The notes below the pieces were generated by a model. That model saw only the letters and a list, made by a program, of their open reading frames with translations, had not been told where the DNA came from and did not search any database. From Actinomycetes bacterium (lineage in GTDB: Bacteria; Actinomycetota; Actinomycetes; Actinomycetales; Microbacteriaceae), in NCBI GenBank assembly GCA_029777095.1, contig JAKOTS010000111.1:19874-83873 (forward strand): 64,000 nucleotides of DNA, in the 5' to 3' direction. This document shows, piece by piece, positions 18,949-27,533 of the stretch; positions within the stretch are counted from its first letter, which is position 1, and each line of letters opens with the position of its first letter. The position numbers were made by a program, and so were the translations under genes.

Positions 18949-20346
18949 CTATCGGTCCGCTCGTCCGAGCGCTTCAAGCAGCTGCGGGACGATCAGGTTC
19001 ACATTGCCGCAACCGAGCGTGATGATGTAGTCGCCCTCGCGTGCGAAGCTCGCCGCATAGTCGGCCGCGGCCTGCCAGTCGGGCTCGTAGTGCACGTGAG
19101 TGCTGTCGTGGAAGCTGTTCGAAACGAGCGCTCCCGTCACGCCCTCGACCGGGTCTTCGCGCGCACCGTAGACATCGAGCACGATCGTGTGGTCGGCGTG
19201 CCCCTCGAGTTCTTCGGCGAACTCACGAAACATCAGGCCGGTGCGGCTGTAGGTGTGGGGCTGATGAAGCGCAATGATCCGGCCGTTGCCGACCACGGTG
19301 CGCGCTGCGCTGAGCGCGGCGGCAACCTCGGTCGGGTGGTGGGCGTAGTCGTCGTAGACGCTCACCCCGCCCACGACGCCGTGCAACTCGAAGCGCCGCG
19401 CGGTGCCAACGAAGCCTTCGACTGCGCGCATCGACTCGGCGAAGCCGTGGCCGAGTGCGACGAGCACGGCGACGACGCCGAGGGCGTTCACCGCGTTGTG
19501 TTCGCCCGGCACAAGCATGGATGCCGAAGCGCGCTCGCCCGCGTATTCAGCCACAAACGAGACCGGCCCGTCGGTCGCAACGTCGATGAGCCGCAGCGTG
19601 GCATCCTCCGCACGCCCAAACGTGAGCACCTTCGAATGCGAGAGTCCGGCGAGCACCTGCAGCGCACCGGGGTCGTCGGACGAGATGACGACCGCCTCGC
19701 GCGCCTGGTCGCCGAAGCGCACGAACGCGTCAATAAAGGCTTCGTCGGTGCCGTAGTGGTCGAGGTGATCTGGGTCGACGTTCGCGATGAGGGCGACCGA
19801 GGTGTCGTAGAGCAAGAACGTGCCGTCAGACTCGTCGGCCTCAACGACAAAGAGCGGGTCGGCACCGGTGCCGCTCGAGACGCCGAGCTGTGCGATCACT
19901 CCACCGTTCACAAAGCTCGGGTCTTCGCCAAGCTCTTGGAGCGCGGTGACAAGCATGCCGGTCGACGTGGTCTTGCCATGCGCCCCCGCAACCGAGACGA
20001 GGCGGCGTCCGCCGATCAGCCAGTAGAGCGCCTGCGAGCGGTGAATGACCGCGAGGCCGCGCTCCTTGGCGGTGACGTATTCGGGGTTCTCTGGCCAGAT
20101 TGCACCGGTGTGCACCACGGTGTCGGCGTCGCCCAGGTTGGCCGCGTCGTGACCGACGTAGACCGTCGCACCGAGCTGTTCGAGCTCACGCAATCCGGGC
20201 GAATCGGCGCGGTCAGACCCCGAGACGCGGTGCCCCGCCGCAAGGAACATGCGCGCGAGGCCGCTCATGCCAGAACCGCCGATGCCGACGAAGTGCACCG
20301 ACGTGATGGTGGCGGGAATTGGCAGGGTGAGATCGGGCTTAATCAT
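18949..20346 (-). CDS. murC: UDP-N-acetylmuramate--L-alanine ligase
   Basis: 465 residues; adds L-Ala to UDP-MurNAc, the first amino acid of the stem peptide. N-terminal UDP-binding motif [17 protein letters not shown] loop [11 protein letters not shown], middle domain DPDHLDHYG and C-terminal [10 protein letters not shown] are all present. Unlike the usual order it does not directly follow murG: a four-gene plus-strand cassette is in between. A TAGACT -10 box 9 nt upstream gives murC-ftsQ their own start of transcription. Confidence 0.97.
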   Translation of the reverse strand: MIKPDLTLPIPATITSVHFVGIGGSGMSGLARMFLAAGHRVSGSDRADSPGLRELEQLGATVYVGHDAANLGDADTVVHTGAIWPENPEYVTAKERGLAVIHRSQALYWLIGGRRLVSVAGAHGKTTSTGMLVTALQELGEDPSFVNGGVIAQLGVSSGTGADPLFVVEADESDGTFLLYDTSVALIANVDPDHLDHYGTDEAFIDAFVRFGDQAREAVVISSDDPGALQVLAGLSHSKVLTFGRAEDATLRLIDVATDGPVSFVAEYAGERASASMLVPGEHNAVNALGVVAVLVALGHGFAESMRAVEGFVGTARRFELHGVVGGVSVYDDYAHHPTEVAAALSAARTVVGNGRIIALHQPHTYSRTGLMFREFAEELEGHADHTIVLDVYGAREDPVEGVTGALVSNSFHDSTHVHYEPDWQAAADYAASFAREGDYIITLGCGNVNLIVPQLLEALGRADR

Positions 20347-20355
20347 GGCTCGACA

Positions 20356-20361
20356 AGTCTA
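20356..20361 (-). promoter_or_regulatory. putative -10 box (TAGACT) of murC-ftsQ
   Basis: Minus-strand TAGACT with 9 nt to the murC ATG. It would restart transcription of the distal dcw genes after the inserted cassette. No clear -35. Confidence 0.45.
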
Positions 20362-20457
20362 AGTTGCCCCGCCGACACCGGGGTCCCGGCGCGCCCGCGC
20401 GGCGAGTGCCGCCGCGTCGCCCAGCCCGCGCTCGCCACTCAGGCGCCGCACATCGAA

Positions 20458-20490
20458 TGTATTGCCACATTGATACATAGGTGGTACAAA
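20458..20490 (+). promoter_or_regulatory. promoter and operator of the membrane protein-GntR pair
   Basis: TTGCCA (20462-20467), 17-nt spacer, TACAAA (20485-20490); the ATG at 20497 follows at leaderless distance. The inverted repeat TGTAT-N10-ATACA (20458-20477) covers the -35. A further TACA at 20485 repeats the half-site. Likely autoregulated by the GntR protein; that is inference. Confidence 0.6.
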
Positions 20491-20496
20491 AGAGTC

Positions 20497-21438
20497 ATGG
20501 AATCTGGCATCCCGTGGTTCAACACGATCATCATCGCCGGCGCAACCCTTTTGGCCGCCGGGGTGCTCATCGCCACGAACAGCCCCGAGTGGGGCATCGC
20601 CCGCGCACATCGCGCCTCCGTGCGCGCGAGGCTTCCGTTTGGTTCAGACGAGGTCGCCCTCACCGCGCGCAGACATATGCGCCGCCTCCTCCGCACCGAC
20701 ATGTGGGGGTTACTCGCAACGTGCGTCGTGGCTTTCGGGGTGCTCGCCTTCATTCCGGGGAGCGACTCGCCGTTCACCCTGTGGATGTTCACGGGCGCTA
20801 TCCTGCTCGTGGCGGCAGCGACTTCCGCGTACACCAGCCTGCGCGAGCGCCTGTTTTCCCCCGCCCCCACAGCCCTCCGCGTCGCACGAGGGCGTGAGAT
20901 GCGCGTGGGCGACTACATCGATCCGCTGCGCAGACACCTCCCGAGCGTGGTGCTCACGCTCGCCACGGTCGGCACCGCGATCGCGCTGACCTGGGCAAGC
21001 ATCGGCCCCGCGCACGATTCTTCGACGACCCTCGCAAACATCGTCGCGTTGCTCGCCGCATTGCTCATCGCGTACTCCGCTGTCGCCGGGTCCCGCATCG
21101 CGGAGCGGGCGATCCTTCGGCGCCCGCAACCGGCATCAAACCCACTTCAGCTCGCGTGGGACGACCTCTTCCGCGCCGACGCGCTCGGCGGACTCAGGCT
21201 GTTCGCGGCCCTTGCCGCGTGGATTCCGTTCGGCATTGCGGCCGTCATGCTTTCGCAGGCAGTCGGGTTCGCCGGCACCTCGCCAGCGGGCTCGCTCGCC
21301 TGGAGCTTCCCCTGGTGGGGCATCCCACTGCTACAGGTGATCTATACATTCGGGTCCGGCAAGCTCCCGGGCACCCTTCACCCAGGCGCCCCGCTTCCCG
21401 TACCCGTCACCTTCGCATCGCAGGAGGTCACCGCATGA
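20497..21438 (+). CDS. multi-spanning membrane protein of a GntR-linked pair, function unknown
   Basis: 313 residues with about six or seven predicted transmembrane segments (e.g. TIIIAGATLLAAGVLI, LLATCVVAFGVLAFI, TLWMFTGAILLVAAAT, LANIVALLAALLIAYSAVAG, LFAALAAWIPFGIAAVML). No catalytic or transporter motif is recognised; I saw no Walker motifs, so it is not an ABC ATPase. Start ATG at 20497 is set by a promoter ending 6 nt before it; the ORF track runs this frame up to 18901 through antisense murC and should be ignored. Its stop overlaps the GntR start (ATGA), indicating translational coupling. YtrA-type regulators commonly control adjacent membrane transport proteins, so it may be a drug/stress-responsive membrane component. 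Confidence 0.8.
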   Translation: MESGIPWFNTIIIAGATLLAAGVLIATNSPEWGIARAHRASVRARLPFGSDEVALTARRHMRRLLRTDMWGLLATCVVAFGVLAFIPGSDSPFTLWMFTGAILLVAAATSAYTSLRERLFSPAPTALRVARGREMRVGDYIDPLRRHLPSVVLTLATVGTAIALTWASIGPAHDSSTTLANIVALLAALLIAYSAVAGSRIAERAILRRPQPASNPLQLAWDDLFRADALGGLRLFAALAAWIPFGIAAVMLSQAVGFAGTSPAGSLAWSFPWWGIPLLQVIYTFGSGKLPGTLHPGAPLPVPVTFASQEVTA

Positions 21439-21833
21439 TCGTCATCGATCCTCGCTCCCCCGTCCCGCCGTTTGAACAGCTTCGCGTGCAACTCCTCGCG
21501 CAGGTACAGTCGGGCGAGCTCGCGCCGGGGGCGCGGCTCCCTACCGTGCGGCGCCTGGCCGATGACCTCGGCATCGCACCCAACACGGTCGCACGAACCT
21601 ACCGCGAGCTCGAGGCATCCGGAATCATCGAAACCCGTGGCCGTAACGGCAGTTTCGTGGCGCCGCAGGGGGATGCCACACACCAGGCCGCCCAGCGGGC
21701 CGCCGCCGCGTTTGCCGAACAGATGCGGGCGCTGCGCGTGGGCGCTGACGAGGCGATCGCGATGATCCAGGCGGCGCTCTCGGCCCCAGCCCCGAATGCA
21801 CCGGGGAGCACGCCCACCCCGACCAAGGCCTAA
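21435..21833 (+). CDS. GntR family transcriptional regulator, YtrA subfamily
   Basis: 132 residues: a winged helix domain (PPFEQLRVQLLAQVQSGEL...LPTVRRLADDLGIAPNTVARTYRELEASGIIETRGRNGSFV) and a short C-terminal helical tail without a full ligand-binding domain, the hallmark of the YtrA type. The last 20 residues are Pro/Thr/Ala-rich. Start ATG at 21435 overlaps the upstream gene by 4 bp (ATGA); the track's longer frame is a different start within the membrane protein gene. It most likely represses its own operon through the TGTAT/ATACA site. Confidence 0.9.
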   Translation: MIVIDPRSPVPPFEQLRVQLLAQVQSGELAPGARLPTVRRLADDLGIAPNTVARTYRELEASGIIETRGRNGSFVAPQGDATHQAAQRAAAAFAEQMRALRVGADEAIAMIQAALSAPAPNAPGSTPTPTKA

Positions 21834-21855
21834 CGCCTGCGCGAGCGTCCCACAA

Positions 21856-21884
21856 TTGCAATATGCCCACCTCCGGCATATTGT
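21856..21884 (+). promoter_or_regulatory. promoter with operator palindrome of the PadR-membrane protein pair
   Basis: TTGCAA (21856-21861), 17-nt spacer, TATTGT (21879-21884), ATG at 21891, so the message is probably leaderless. The perfect inverted repeat CAATATGCC-N7-GGCATATTG (21859-21883) spans from -35 to -10, where a bound repressor would block polymerase. Confidence 0.7.
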
Positions 21885-21890
21885 TACGGC

Positions 21891-22301
21891 ATGAGCACAA
21901 ATCTGAGCGAGTCCGCATTCTGGATCTTGACCGCCCTCGCCCCAGCGCCGCTGCACGGCTACGCGATCATGCGCGACGCCCGCGAGGCATCCGGCGGCGC
22001 CGTGAACCTCAAGGCAACGACCCTGTATGCCTCGCTCGAACGGCTCGAACGCGCGCTCCTCGTCGAAGCGATCGGCGAAGAGGTGGTCGACGGGCGCGCG
22101 CGCCGCTCGTACCGCCTGACTGAACGAGGCGGAGCAGCACTCGTCGAGGAGGTTGCCGTGCTGGAGGCGCGTGCACGCGCCGCACGCACCCGCCTCGCGG
22201 GGCTGCGGATCGCACCAGCAACCATGCGCGCCGCGCTCAGCCGCAGCGGACTCGCACTCGCACCCGCACCCGCACACCACGTCAGCGCAGGCGCTCTGTG
22301 A
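21891..22301 (+). CDS. PadR family transcriptional regulator
   Basis: 136 residues. The PadR winged helix is clear: ESAFWILTALAPAPLHGYAIMRDAREASGG...LKATTLYASLERLERALLVEAI...RRSYRLTERGGAAL. A short C-terminal helix for dimerisation follows. Start ATG at 21891 is dictated by the promoter 6 nt upstream. It overlaps the next gene by 4 bp (GTGA). PadR proteins usually repress an adjacent membrane protein or efflux gene and respond to a small molecule; the ligand here is unknown. Confidence 0.92.
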   Translation: MSTNLSESAFWILTALAPAPLHGYAIMRDAREASGGAVNLKATTLYASLERLERALLVEAIGEEVVDGRARRSYRLTERGGAALVEEVAVLEARARAARTRLAGLRIAPATMRAALSRSGLALAPAPAHHVSAGAL

Positions 22302-23656
22302 ACCGCGAGGCCGAATTCTCACGCCTCCTGCGCTGGTACCCGAGGCAGTGGCGCGCGGAGCACGGCCCCGTGTTGGTTGGCACGATGATGGATGCCGCCA
22401 CCGCCGAGGGACGCGACCGCCCCACCGCGGCAGAACGCCGCTCGGCGGCCATGCACGGGCTTGGCGCGCGCTTCAATGAGCGGTTCGCACTCGTGAGCGC
22501 GGCCTCGGCAACCGCGCTCGCCGTGATCGGTCTTGTCGCGTTTGTGATGGGGCTGCAGGGCATCTCGCAGGTTCCCCTCGCGCTGGTCCCGTGGCTCTCC
22601 GTGCTCGCCGCCATCGCGCTGCTTCGGTCGACGAGCGCGCTTCCCGGCCCACTCACGGTGGCCATTGCCGCGTTGACAACACTCGCATTTGCGCTCGGAT
22701 TCACCGCCGCGCTCTCGTGGTCGATCGCCTTCGATGCGGCAGACGACGGCGTCGCGGGCACCTGGTTCTCGGACGCGCTCCTCCTCTGGGTCACCGCAGC
22801 GTGGGTCACCGGCGCTGCGGCCACCGCGCTCCTCGCAGGCGGCCTGCTCTCCACGACGCGTCTTCCTGCGGCGGCGAGGATCAGCGCGGCCATCGTGGGC
22901 GGACTGATCTCGGTGCCAATGATCACGCTCGCGTTGCTTCCGCCGTTGTTGCAACCCTTGCTCGCGATCGCGGTGCTCGCCCTCACGCTCCGAACGGGCA
23001 CGGGCACGAGCACGGGCACGAGTGCAGGCACAGGCACGGGCACGCCACCCGGGGCACGCGCGGGCCGCCGGCTACCCGCCGCCATCCCAGGGCCGTCACC
23101 CGCCCGCCGCCGCATCACGCGAACGCTCGCGTGGTTCGCGTGTGTGCTCTCGCTCGCGGGAACCGCCTACGCGGCCACCGGCAGCGCATGGATCGCAGGC
23201 GGCCCCGACGGCACGCAGGCAATGCGCGCTGGGATCGCCGCCATGCTCGCCGCCGGCGCCATCCTCCTCGCGGGCATCGCGGTGGGTGCCAGCGGACGCG
23301 GGCGCGAGTCCTTGCGCCGCAGCATTCCGGTTGCGCTCATCGCGGTGGGGTTCGCATGCGCCAGCGCCGGCACCGTGCTCGGCACCGCCGGGGCACCCAT
23401 GTCGCATCCGACGAGCCTCGCCGCAACCGTCGCGATTGCGGTCGGTGTCGCAGCACTTCTCGTGTGTGCCCGCCGCGGCACACCCGCGCAGCGTTGGATC
23501 ATCGGCATCGCGGTCGGGCTCACACTCGCGCCGCCCACGATCTTCTTACTCTCGGCCGTCGCGTTTACCGTGCCGTTCATTGCCGCAGGCGCCGCGCTCA
23601 TGAAGGCTCCCGGCGCACGATCCGGGCACAGGCGCACGACGTTCGCGGCGGTGTGA
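22298..23656 (+). CDS. large membrane protein coupled to PadR, function unknown
   Basis: 452 residues from a GTG start overlapping the padR stop. The N-terminal segment FSRLLRWYPRQWRAEHGPVLVGTMMDAA is the type seen in PadR-linked membrane proteins (permease-prefix/HAAS-like). About ten transmembrane helices follow in two groups, separated by a repetitive Gly/Thr/Ser linker (TGTGTSTGTSAG, around residue 235-250) encoded by a hexamer repeat. No catalytic motif. The gene pair probably forms a self-regulated membrane stress module; this is inferred from organisation only. Confidence 0.8.
   Translation: MNREAEFSRLLRWYPRQWRAEHGPVLVGTMMDAATAEGRDRPTAAERRSAAMHGLGARFNERFALVSAASATALAVIGLVAFVMGLQGISQVPLALVPWLSVLAAIALLRSTSALPGPLTVAIAALTTLAFALGFTAALSWSIAFDAADDGVAGTWFSDALLLWVTAAWVTGAAATALLAGGLLSTTRLPAAARISAAIVGGLISVPMITLALLPPLLQPLLAIAVLALTLRTGTGTSTGTSAGTGTGTPPGARAGRRLPAAIPGPSPARRRITRTLAWFACVLSLAGTAYAATGSAWIAGGPDGTQAMRAGIAAMLAAGAILLAGIAVGASGRGRESLRRSIPVALIAVGFACASAGTVLGTAGAPMSHPTSLAATVAIAVGVAALLVCARRGTPAQRWIIGIAVGLTLAPPTIFLLSAVAFTVPFIAAGAALMKAPGARSGHRRTTFAAV
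22995..23044 (+). repeat. imperfect hexamer repeat (CGGGCA/CGAGCA), about 8 units
   Basis: About eight units of CGGGCA and close variants within the PadR-linked membrane protein gene. It encodes Gly-Thr/Ser pairs. Unit number changes keep the reading frame, so length variation would alter only the linker. Confidence 0.8.
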
Positions 23657-23665
23657 GCGGGCCTA

Positions 23666-23681
23666 CCCGCGACCCCGCGGG
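23666..23681. terminator. short GC hairpin between the cassette and murG
   Basis: CCCGCG-N4-CGCGGG lies between two convergent stop codons only 25 bp apart. The stem is short and has no T-run, so the terminator role is weakly supported. Confidence 0.35.
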
Positions 23682-24755
23682 CTATCGTCCGAGCGCCCGA
23701 TCGATCATCGCGATCACGTTCTCGGTCCCGGTGCGGGTGCCGATGGATGCCGCAGCCCCAGCCATGGCATCGATTCGGGTCCGATCGGCCAGCAGCGGCA
23801 CCAGCGTTTCGCGCACGCGCGCGGCGGTGAAGTCGGCGTCGTCGATAATGATCGCCGCGCCGGCAGCGACCGCGCTCGCCGCGTTGTGCCGTTGCTCACC
23901 GTTGCCGACGGCGTAGGGCACGTACACCGCAGGGATCCCGAGCGCACTGATCTCGCTCACGGTCGCTGCGCCCGCGCGCGACACGATCATGTCGGCGATC
24001 GCGAATGCGAGGTCCATCCGATCGACATAGCGCCGCAGCACGTAGCCGGGCACGCCCGGATCAGCGAGGTCGGAGCGCTCCCCCGTGACGTGCACAAGCT
24101 GCCATCCGGCGGCCAGCACGTCGGCGTACGCGCCGCCGAACGCCTGGTTCAGCCGCAGCGCACCGAGTGAGCCACCGAAGACGAGCAGCGTGGGGCGCGA
24201 GGCATCCAAGCCAAAAAACGCCGCCGCCTCGTCGCGGGTGGCCGCACGATCAAGCGACACCACCTCGCGTCGCAGCGGCATCCCCACGACAACCGAACCG
24301 CGAAGCGGGGTGCCCTCGAACGCGACACCCACACCTGCGGCCGCGCGCGCGCCGAGCACATTTGCGAGCCCGGGCTTGGCGTTTGCCTCGTGCACCACGA
24401 ACGGGATGCGCTCGCGGCGGGCCGCAACGTAGGCGGGCGCCGATGCGTAGCCACCGAATCCGACAACCGCGTCGATGCCGCGCTCGCGGATGATCGCCCG
24501 CACCTGCCCGACCGCGCGAAGAAAGCGCGAAGGAAATGCGGCTGCCGCCTTGTTGGGTCGGCGCGGAAACGGAACCTTGTCGACGAACACGAGCTCGTAC
24601 CCACGCTCGGGAACGAGACGGGCTTCGAGGCCCTCCCGTGTGCCGAGCACCAAAACGGTGTCGTCGGCCGCGCGCGCACGGAGACCGTCTGCAACCGCGA
24701 GGAGCGGGTTGACATGGCCGGCAGTCCCGCCGCCGGCTAGCAAGAAGCGGGTCAC
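23682..24755 (-). CDS. murG: UDP-GlcNAc:undecaprenyl-PP-MurNAc-pentapeptide GlcNAc transferase
   Basis: 357 residues; makes lipid II from lipid I on the inner membrane face. N-terminal GGGTAGHVNPLLAV loop, GFGGYASAPAYVAA, VFGGSLGALRLN, SRAGAATVSEISALGIPAVYVPY and the NGEQRHNA motif are the GT28 signatures. Start GTG at 24755 overlaps the ftsW stop (GTGA); the ORF track's upstream extension lies in ftsW. It is the last gene of the mraZ-side dcw block before the inserted cassette. Confidence 0.97.
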   Translation of the reverse strand: MTRFLLAGGGTAGHVNPLLAVADGLRARAADDTVLVLGTREGLEARLVPERGYELVFVDKVPFPRRPNKAAAAFPSRFLRAVGQVRAIIRERGIDAVVGFGGYASAPAYVAARRERIPFVVHEANAKPGLANVLGARAAAGVGVAFEGTPLRGSVVVGMPLRREVVSLDRAATRDEAAAFFGLDASRPTLLVFGGSLGALRLNQAFGGAYADVLAAGWQLVHVTGERSDLADPGVPGYVLRRYVDRMDLAFAIADMIVSRAGAATVSEISALGIPAVYVPYAVGNGEQRHNAASAVAAGAAIIIDDADFTAARVRETLVPLLADRTRIDAMAGAAASIGTRTGTENVIAMIDRALGR

Positions 24756-26005
24756 CGACGCGCCACCTTTTCTCGAGAGGGAGGAGCCGGTGTTTCGACC
24801 GGCAGGGAACGGGCGAACGCGAGCAGCACACCCACGGCCAACAACACCGAGATCAGGGAGGTGCCGCCGGCAGACATGAACGGCAGGGGCACGCCCAGCA
24901 CCGGGAACACGCGAAGCACGACGCCGATGTTGATGAGTGCCTGGCCGAGAATCCACACCGTGATGGCACCCGACGCGATGCGCACGAACGGGTCGTCGGT
25001 GCGGCGCACGATGCGGAAGGCACCAACCGCGAAGAGCCCGAACAGTGCGAGCACGACGATGCAGCCGATGAGGCCGAGCTCTTCGCCGACGATCGCGAAG
25101 ATGTAGTCGTTCGCCGCCGCTGGCAACCAGTCGTACTTCTCCCTGGAGTTGCCAAGGCCGAGGCCGAAGATGCCGCCACCCGCAAGCCCCCACACGCCGT
25201 GGAGGGGCTGGAAACAGTCTTCGGTATAGCAGGCGAGAGAGCCGGTATCGAGAAAACTCATGATGCGGCGCATGCGGTCGGGGCTCGTGATCGCGAGCGC
25301 GGCGACAGCAAACACGCCAAGAAGCACCGGGATGATGAACATCCGCAGCCGGACGCCCGCGAAAAAGAGCGCGGCGAGCACGATGAGCACGAGGACCATG
25401 GCAGTACCGAGGTCGCTCCCGAGCAGCACCGAGCCGATCACGACGATGGCGACCGGCACGGTCGGCCAGAACATGTGCTTCCAGCTATCGAGCAACCCCT
25501 GCTGGCGCCACAGCGTGAACCCGAGCCACAGACACAGCGCGAGCTTCAAAAACTCGGAGGGCTGCAGGTTCTGGCCCGCGATGCTCACCCAGTTGCGGTT
25601 TCCGCCGGATTCAACCCCGAGCGGCGTGAACACCAGCATCTGCAGCACGAGCGCCGCGATCAGCGCGAGCCACGCGATCCGCTTGAAAAACGCCACGCTG
25701 AACCGGCTGATGACGAACATCAGGGGCACCGCGATCAGCGCAAACGTGCCCTGTCGCCAGAACGAGTCGTACGCCCCCAGCCCGGCGGCCGTGTCGTTCG
25801 CCGACGAGGCGGAGAGCACCATCACGAGCCCGAAGACGGTCAACGCAAGGGTCGTGCCGGCAAGCAAGAGAAATTCGGATGCCACAGGCGTCAACACGCG
25901 CCCAAGTGACACGCGCGCGGCCCAGCCGGACGTGCGCGATTTCGGGGTGACGGGATCCGCGGCGGCGCCGACCTCAGGGTCTGGGTTGCGGCCGTTCGTC
26001 GCCAT
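24752..26005 (-). CDS. ftsW: SEDS family peptidoglycan glycosyltransferase FtsW
   Basis: 417 residues, about ten transmembrane helices. SEDS motifs include ESGGNRNWVSIAGQNLQPSEFLKL, GSDLGTAMVL and the long extracytoplasmic loop with PLHGVWGLAGGG. FtsW polymerises glycan at the septum with FtsI. Start ATG at 26005 has GGGGGAG upstream and lies 32 bp inside the end of murD. The 35-residue hydrophilic N-terminus precedes helix 1. Confidence 0.95.
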   Translation of the reverse strand: MATNGRNPDPEVGAAADPVTPKSRTSGWAARVSLGRVLTPVASEFLLLAGTTLALTVFGLVMVLSASSANDTAAGLGAYDSFWRQGTFALIAVPLMFVISRFSVAFFKRIAWLALIAALVLQMLVFTPLGVESGGNRNWVSIAGQNLQPSEFLKLALCLWLGFTLWRQQGLLDSWKHMFWPTVPVAIVVIGSVLLGSDLGTAMVLVLIVLAALFFAGVRLRMFIIPVLLGVFAVAALAITSPDRMRRIMSFLDTGSLACYTEDCFQPLHGVWGLAGGGIFGLGLGNSREKYDWLPAAANDYIFAIVGEELGLIGCIVVLALFGLFAVGAFRIVRRTDDPFVRIASGAITVWILGQALINIGVVLRVFPVLGVPLPFMSAGGTSLISVLLAVGVLLAFARSLPVETPAPPSREKVARR

Positions 26006-27533
26006 CTGCTCCCCCACCCTCCTCAACCATGTTCTGCACTGCCTCGGCAAAGAGGCGGCCGCGGGCGGAGTAGCTCTCGAACTGGTCGAAGGATGCCGCG
26101 GCCGGGGCAAGCAGCACCACGTCTCCGGGCCTCGCAACACCGCGCGCTAGCTCGATCACTCGCGCCATGACGTCTTCAGTCTCATCGTGCAAGACCTCGA
26201 GTACCGGCACCTCGGGCGCGTGTCGTTCGAATGCCGCGAGCACCGCCGCACGATCAACACCAATCACGACCGCCGCGCGCAGGCGGTCGGCATGCGAGGC
26301 AACAAGCTCAGAAATATCGACGCCCTTGAGTAGGCCGCCGACGACCCACACGACGCCGGTAAAGGCGCCAAGCGACGCGGCCACGGCGTGCGGATTCGTG
26401 GCCTTGGAATCGTCGATCCATGCCACCCCGCCCACGGTCGCGACCAGTTCGATGCGGTGTCGATCGAGACGAAATTCGCGGAGCGCCTCGTGGATCGCTT
26501 CGGGCGCGACGCCGAGCGAACGCGCGAGTGCCGCGGCAGCCAGGATGTTCGACACCATGTGCGGGGCGCCGAGCCCCGCCGCGGCAAGCTCGGCGACAGT
26601 GCTGAGCTCGAGCGCGGAGTGGTGACGGTCGTCGTGGAACGCACGGTCGACGAGGATGCCCTCGACGACGCCGAGATCACTCGGGCCGGGCACGCCAAGG
26701 TCGTAGCCGACGGCGCGCGCGCCCTCGACCGCATCGGCGTCTTCAACCATCTTCAACGTGGCGAGGTCTGCCTTGTTGTAGACGCAGGCCACGCGCGTGT
26801 GGTCATAAACATGGGCCTTCGCATCGCGGTAGGCCTCGAACGAACCGTGCCACTCGAGGTGGTCATCGGCAAGGTTCAGGCACACGCTCGCATGCGGAGA
26901 AACGGGGTCTGGCCCGGTCTGCAGGCCGAGGTACCAGAGCTGGTGGCTCGAAAGTTCGACGACGAGCGCGTCGAATCCGGCGGGGTCACGCACCGCGTCA
27001 AGCACAGGCACCCCGATGTTGCCGCACGGCGCCGCGCGCAGCCCGCCGGCGCGCAACAGGTGCGACGTCAGCTGGGTCGTGGTCGTCTTGCCGTTGGTGC
27101 CGGTGATCAGCACCCACTTCGCGGGGTGGCCAGCGGCATCCACAATCTTGTCGCGGACGCGCCATGCCAACTCAACGTCACCCCAGAGCGCAATGCCCTG
27201 CGCCTGCACCCATTCGATGAGCGGATGCCCCGGCGCAAACCCGGGCGACGCGATCACGACGTCGGGCTCATGCGCGATCACCGCGGCGGGGGTTCCCGCA
27301 TCGGCATCGCCGAGCGGCCCCGTCCAAAGCGAGACGCCGATCAGCGGCAGCAGGCGCGCGTATTCTTCGTCGGCGCGTTCCGAGACGACAAGCACCGAGG
27401 CGCCGAGTTCGGCGAGCGTGTCGGCCACCGAGAAACCGGTCACCGACAGGCCGAGCACAACGACGCGCAGCCCCCGCCAATCGGCGTGCCAGCTGTGCAG
27501 TGCAGCAAGACGGTCGGCGGATGCTCCGCTCAT
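25974..27533 (-). CDS. murD: UDP-N-acetylmuramoylalanine--D-glutamate ligase
   Basis: 519 residues, slightly longer than typical (about 450-500). Adds D-Glu to UDP-MurNAc-Ala. Visible motifs: UDP-binding VVVLGLSVTGFSVADTL, ATP loop ITGTNGKTTTTQL, LNLADDHLEWHG and DDSKATNPHAV, where substrate-binding loops lie. Start ATG at 27533 overlaps the mraY stop (ATGA); the track's extra N-terminus belongs to mraY. It overlaps ftsW by 32 bp at the other end. Confidence 0.96.
   Translation of the reverse strand: MSGASADRLAALHSWHADWRGLRVVVLGLSVTGFSVADTLAELGASVLVVSERADEEYARLLPLIGVSLWTGPLGDADAGTPAAVIAHEPDVVIASPGFAPGHPLIEWVQAQGIALWGDVELAWRVRDKIVDAAGHPAKWVLITGTNGKTTTTQLTSHLLRAGGLRAAPCGNIGVPVLDAVRDPAGFDALVVELSSHQLWYLGLQTGPDPVSPHASVCLNLADDHLEWHGSFEAYRDAKAHVYDHTRVACVYNKADLATLKMVEDADAVEGARAVGYDLGVPGPSDLGVVEGILVDRAFHDDRHHSALELSTVAELAAAGLGAPHMVSNILAAAALARSLGVAPEAIHEALREFRLDRHRIELVATVGGVAWIDDSKATNPHAVAASLGAFTGVVWVVGGLLKGVDISELVASHADRLRAAVVIGVDRAAVLAAFERHAPEVPVLEVLHDETEDVMARVIELARGVARPGDVVLLAPAAASFDQFESYSARGRLFAEAVQNMVEEGGGADGDERPQPRP

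Noticed and set aside
18901-20496. Upstream part of the 845-aa plus-strand ORF (18901-21438)
   Set aside because: This stretch is antisense to murC. The real protein begins at the ATG 20497, set by a promoter.
22995-23044. Possible CRISPR or tandem-repeat array
   Set aside because: Units are six bases with no spacers and lie inside a coding frame; it is only a microsatellite.
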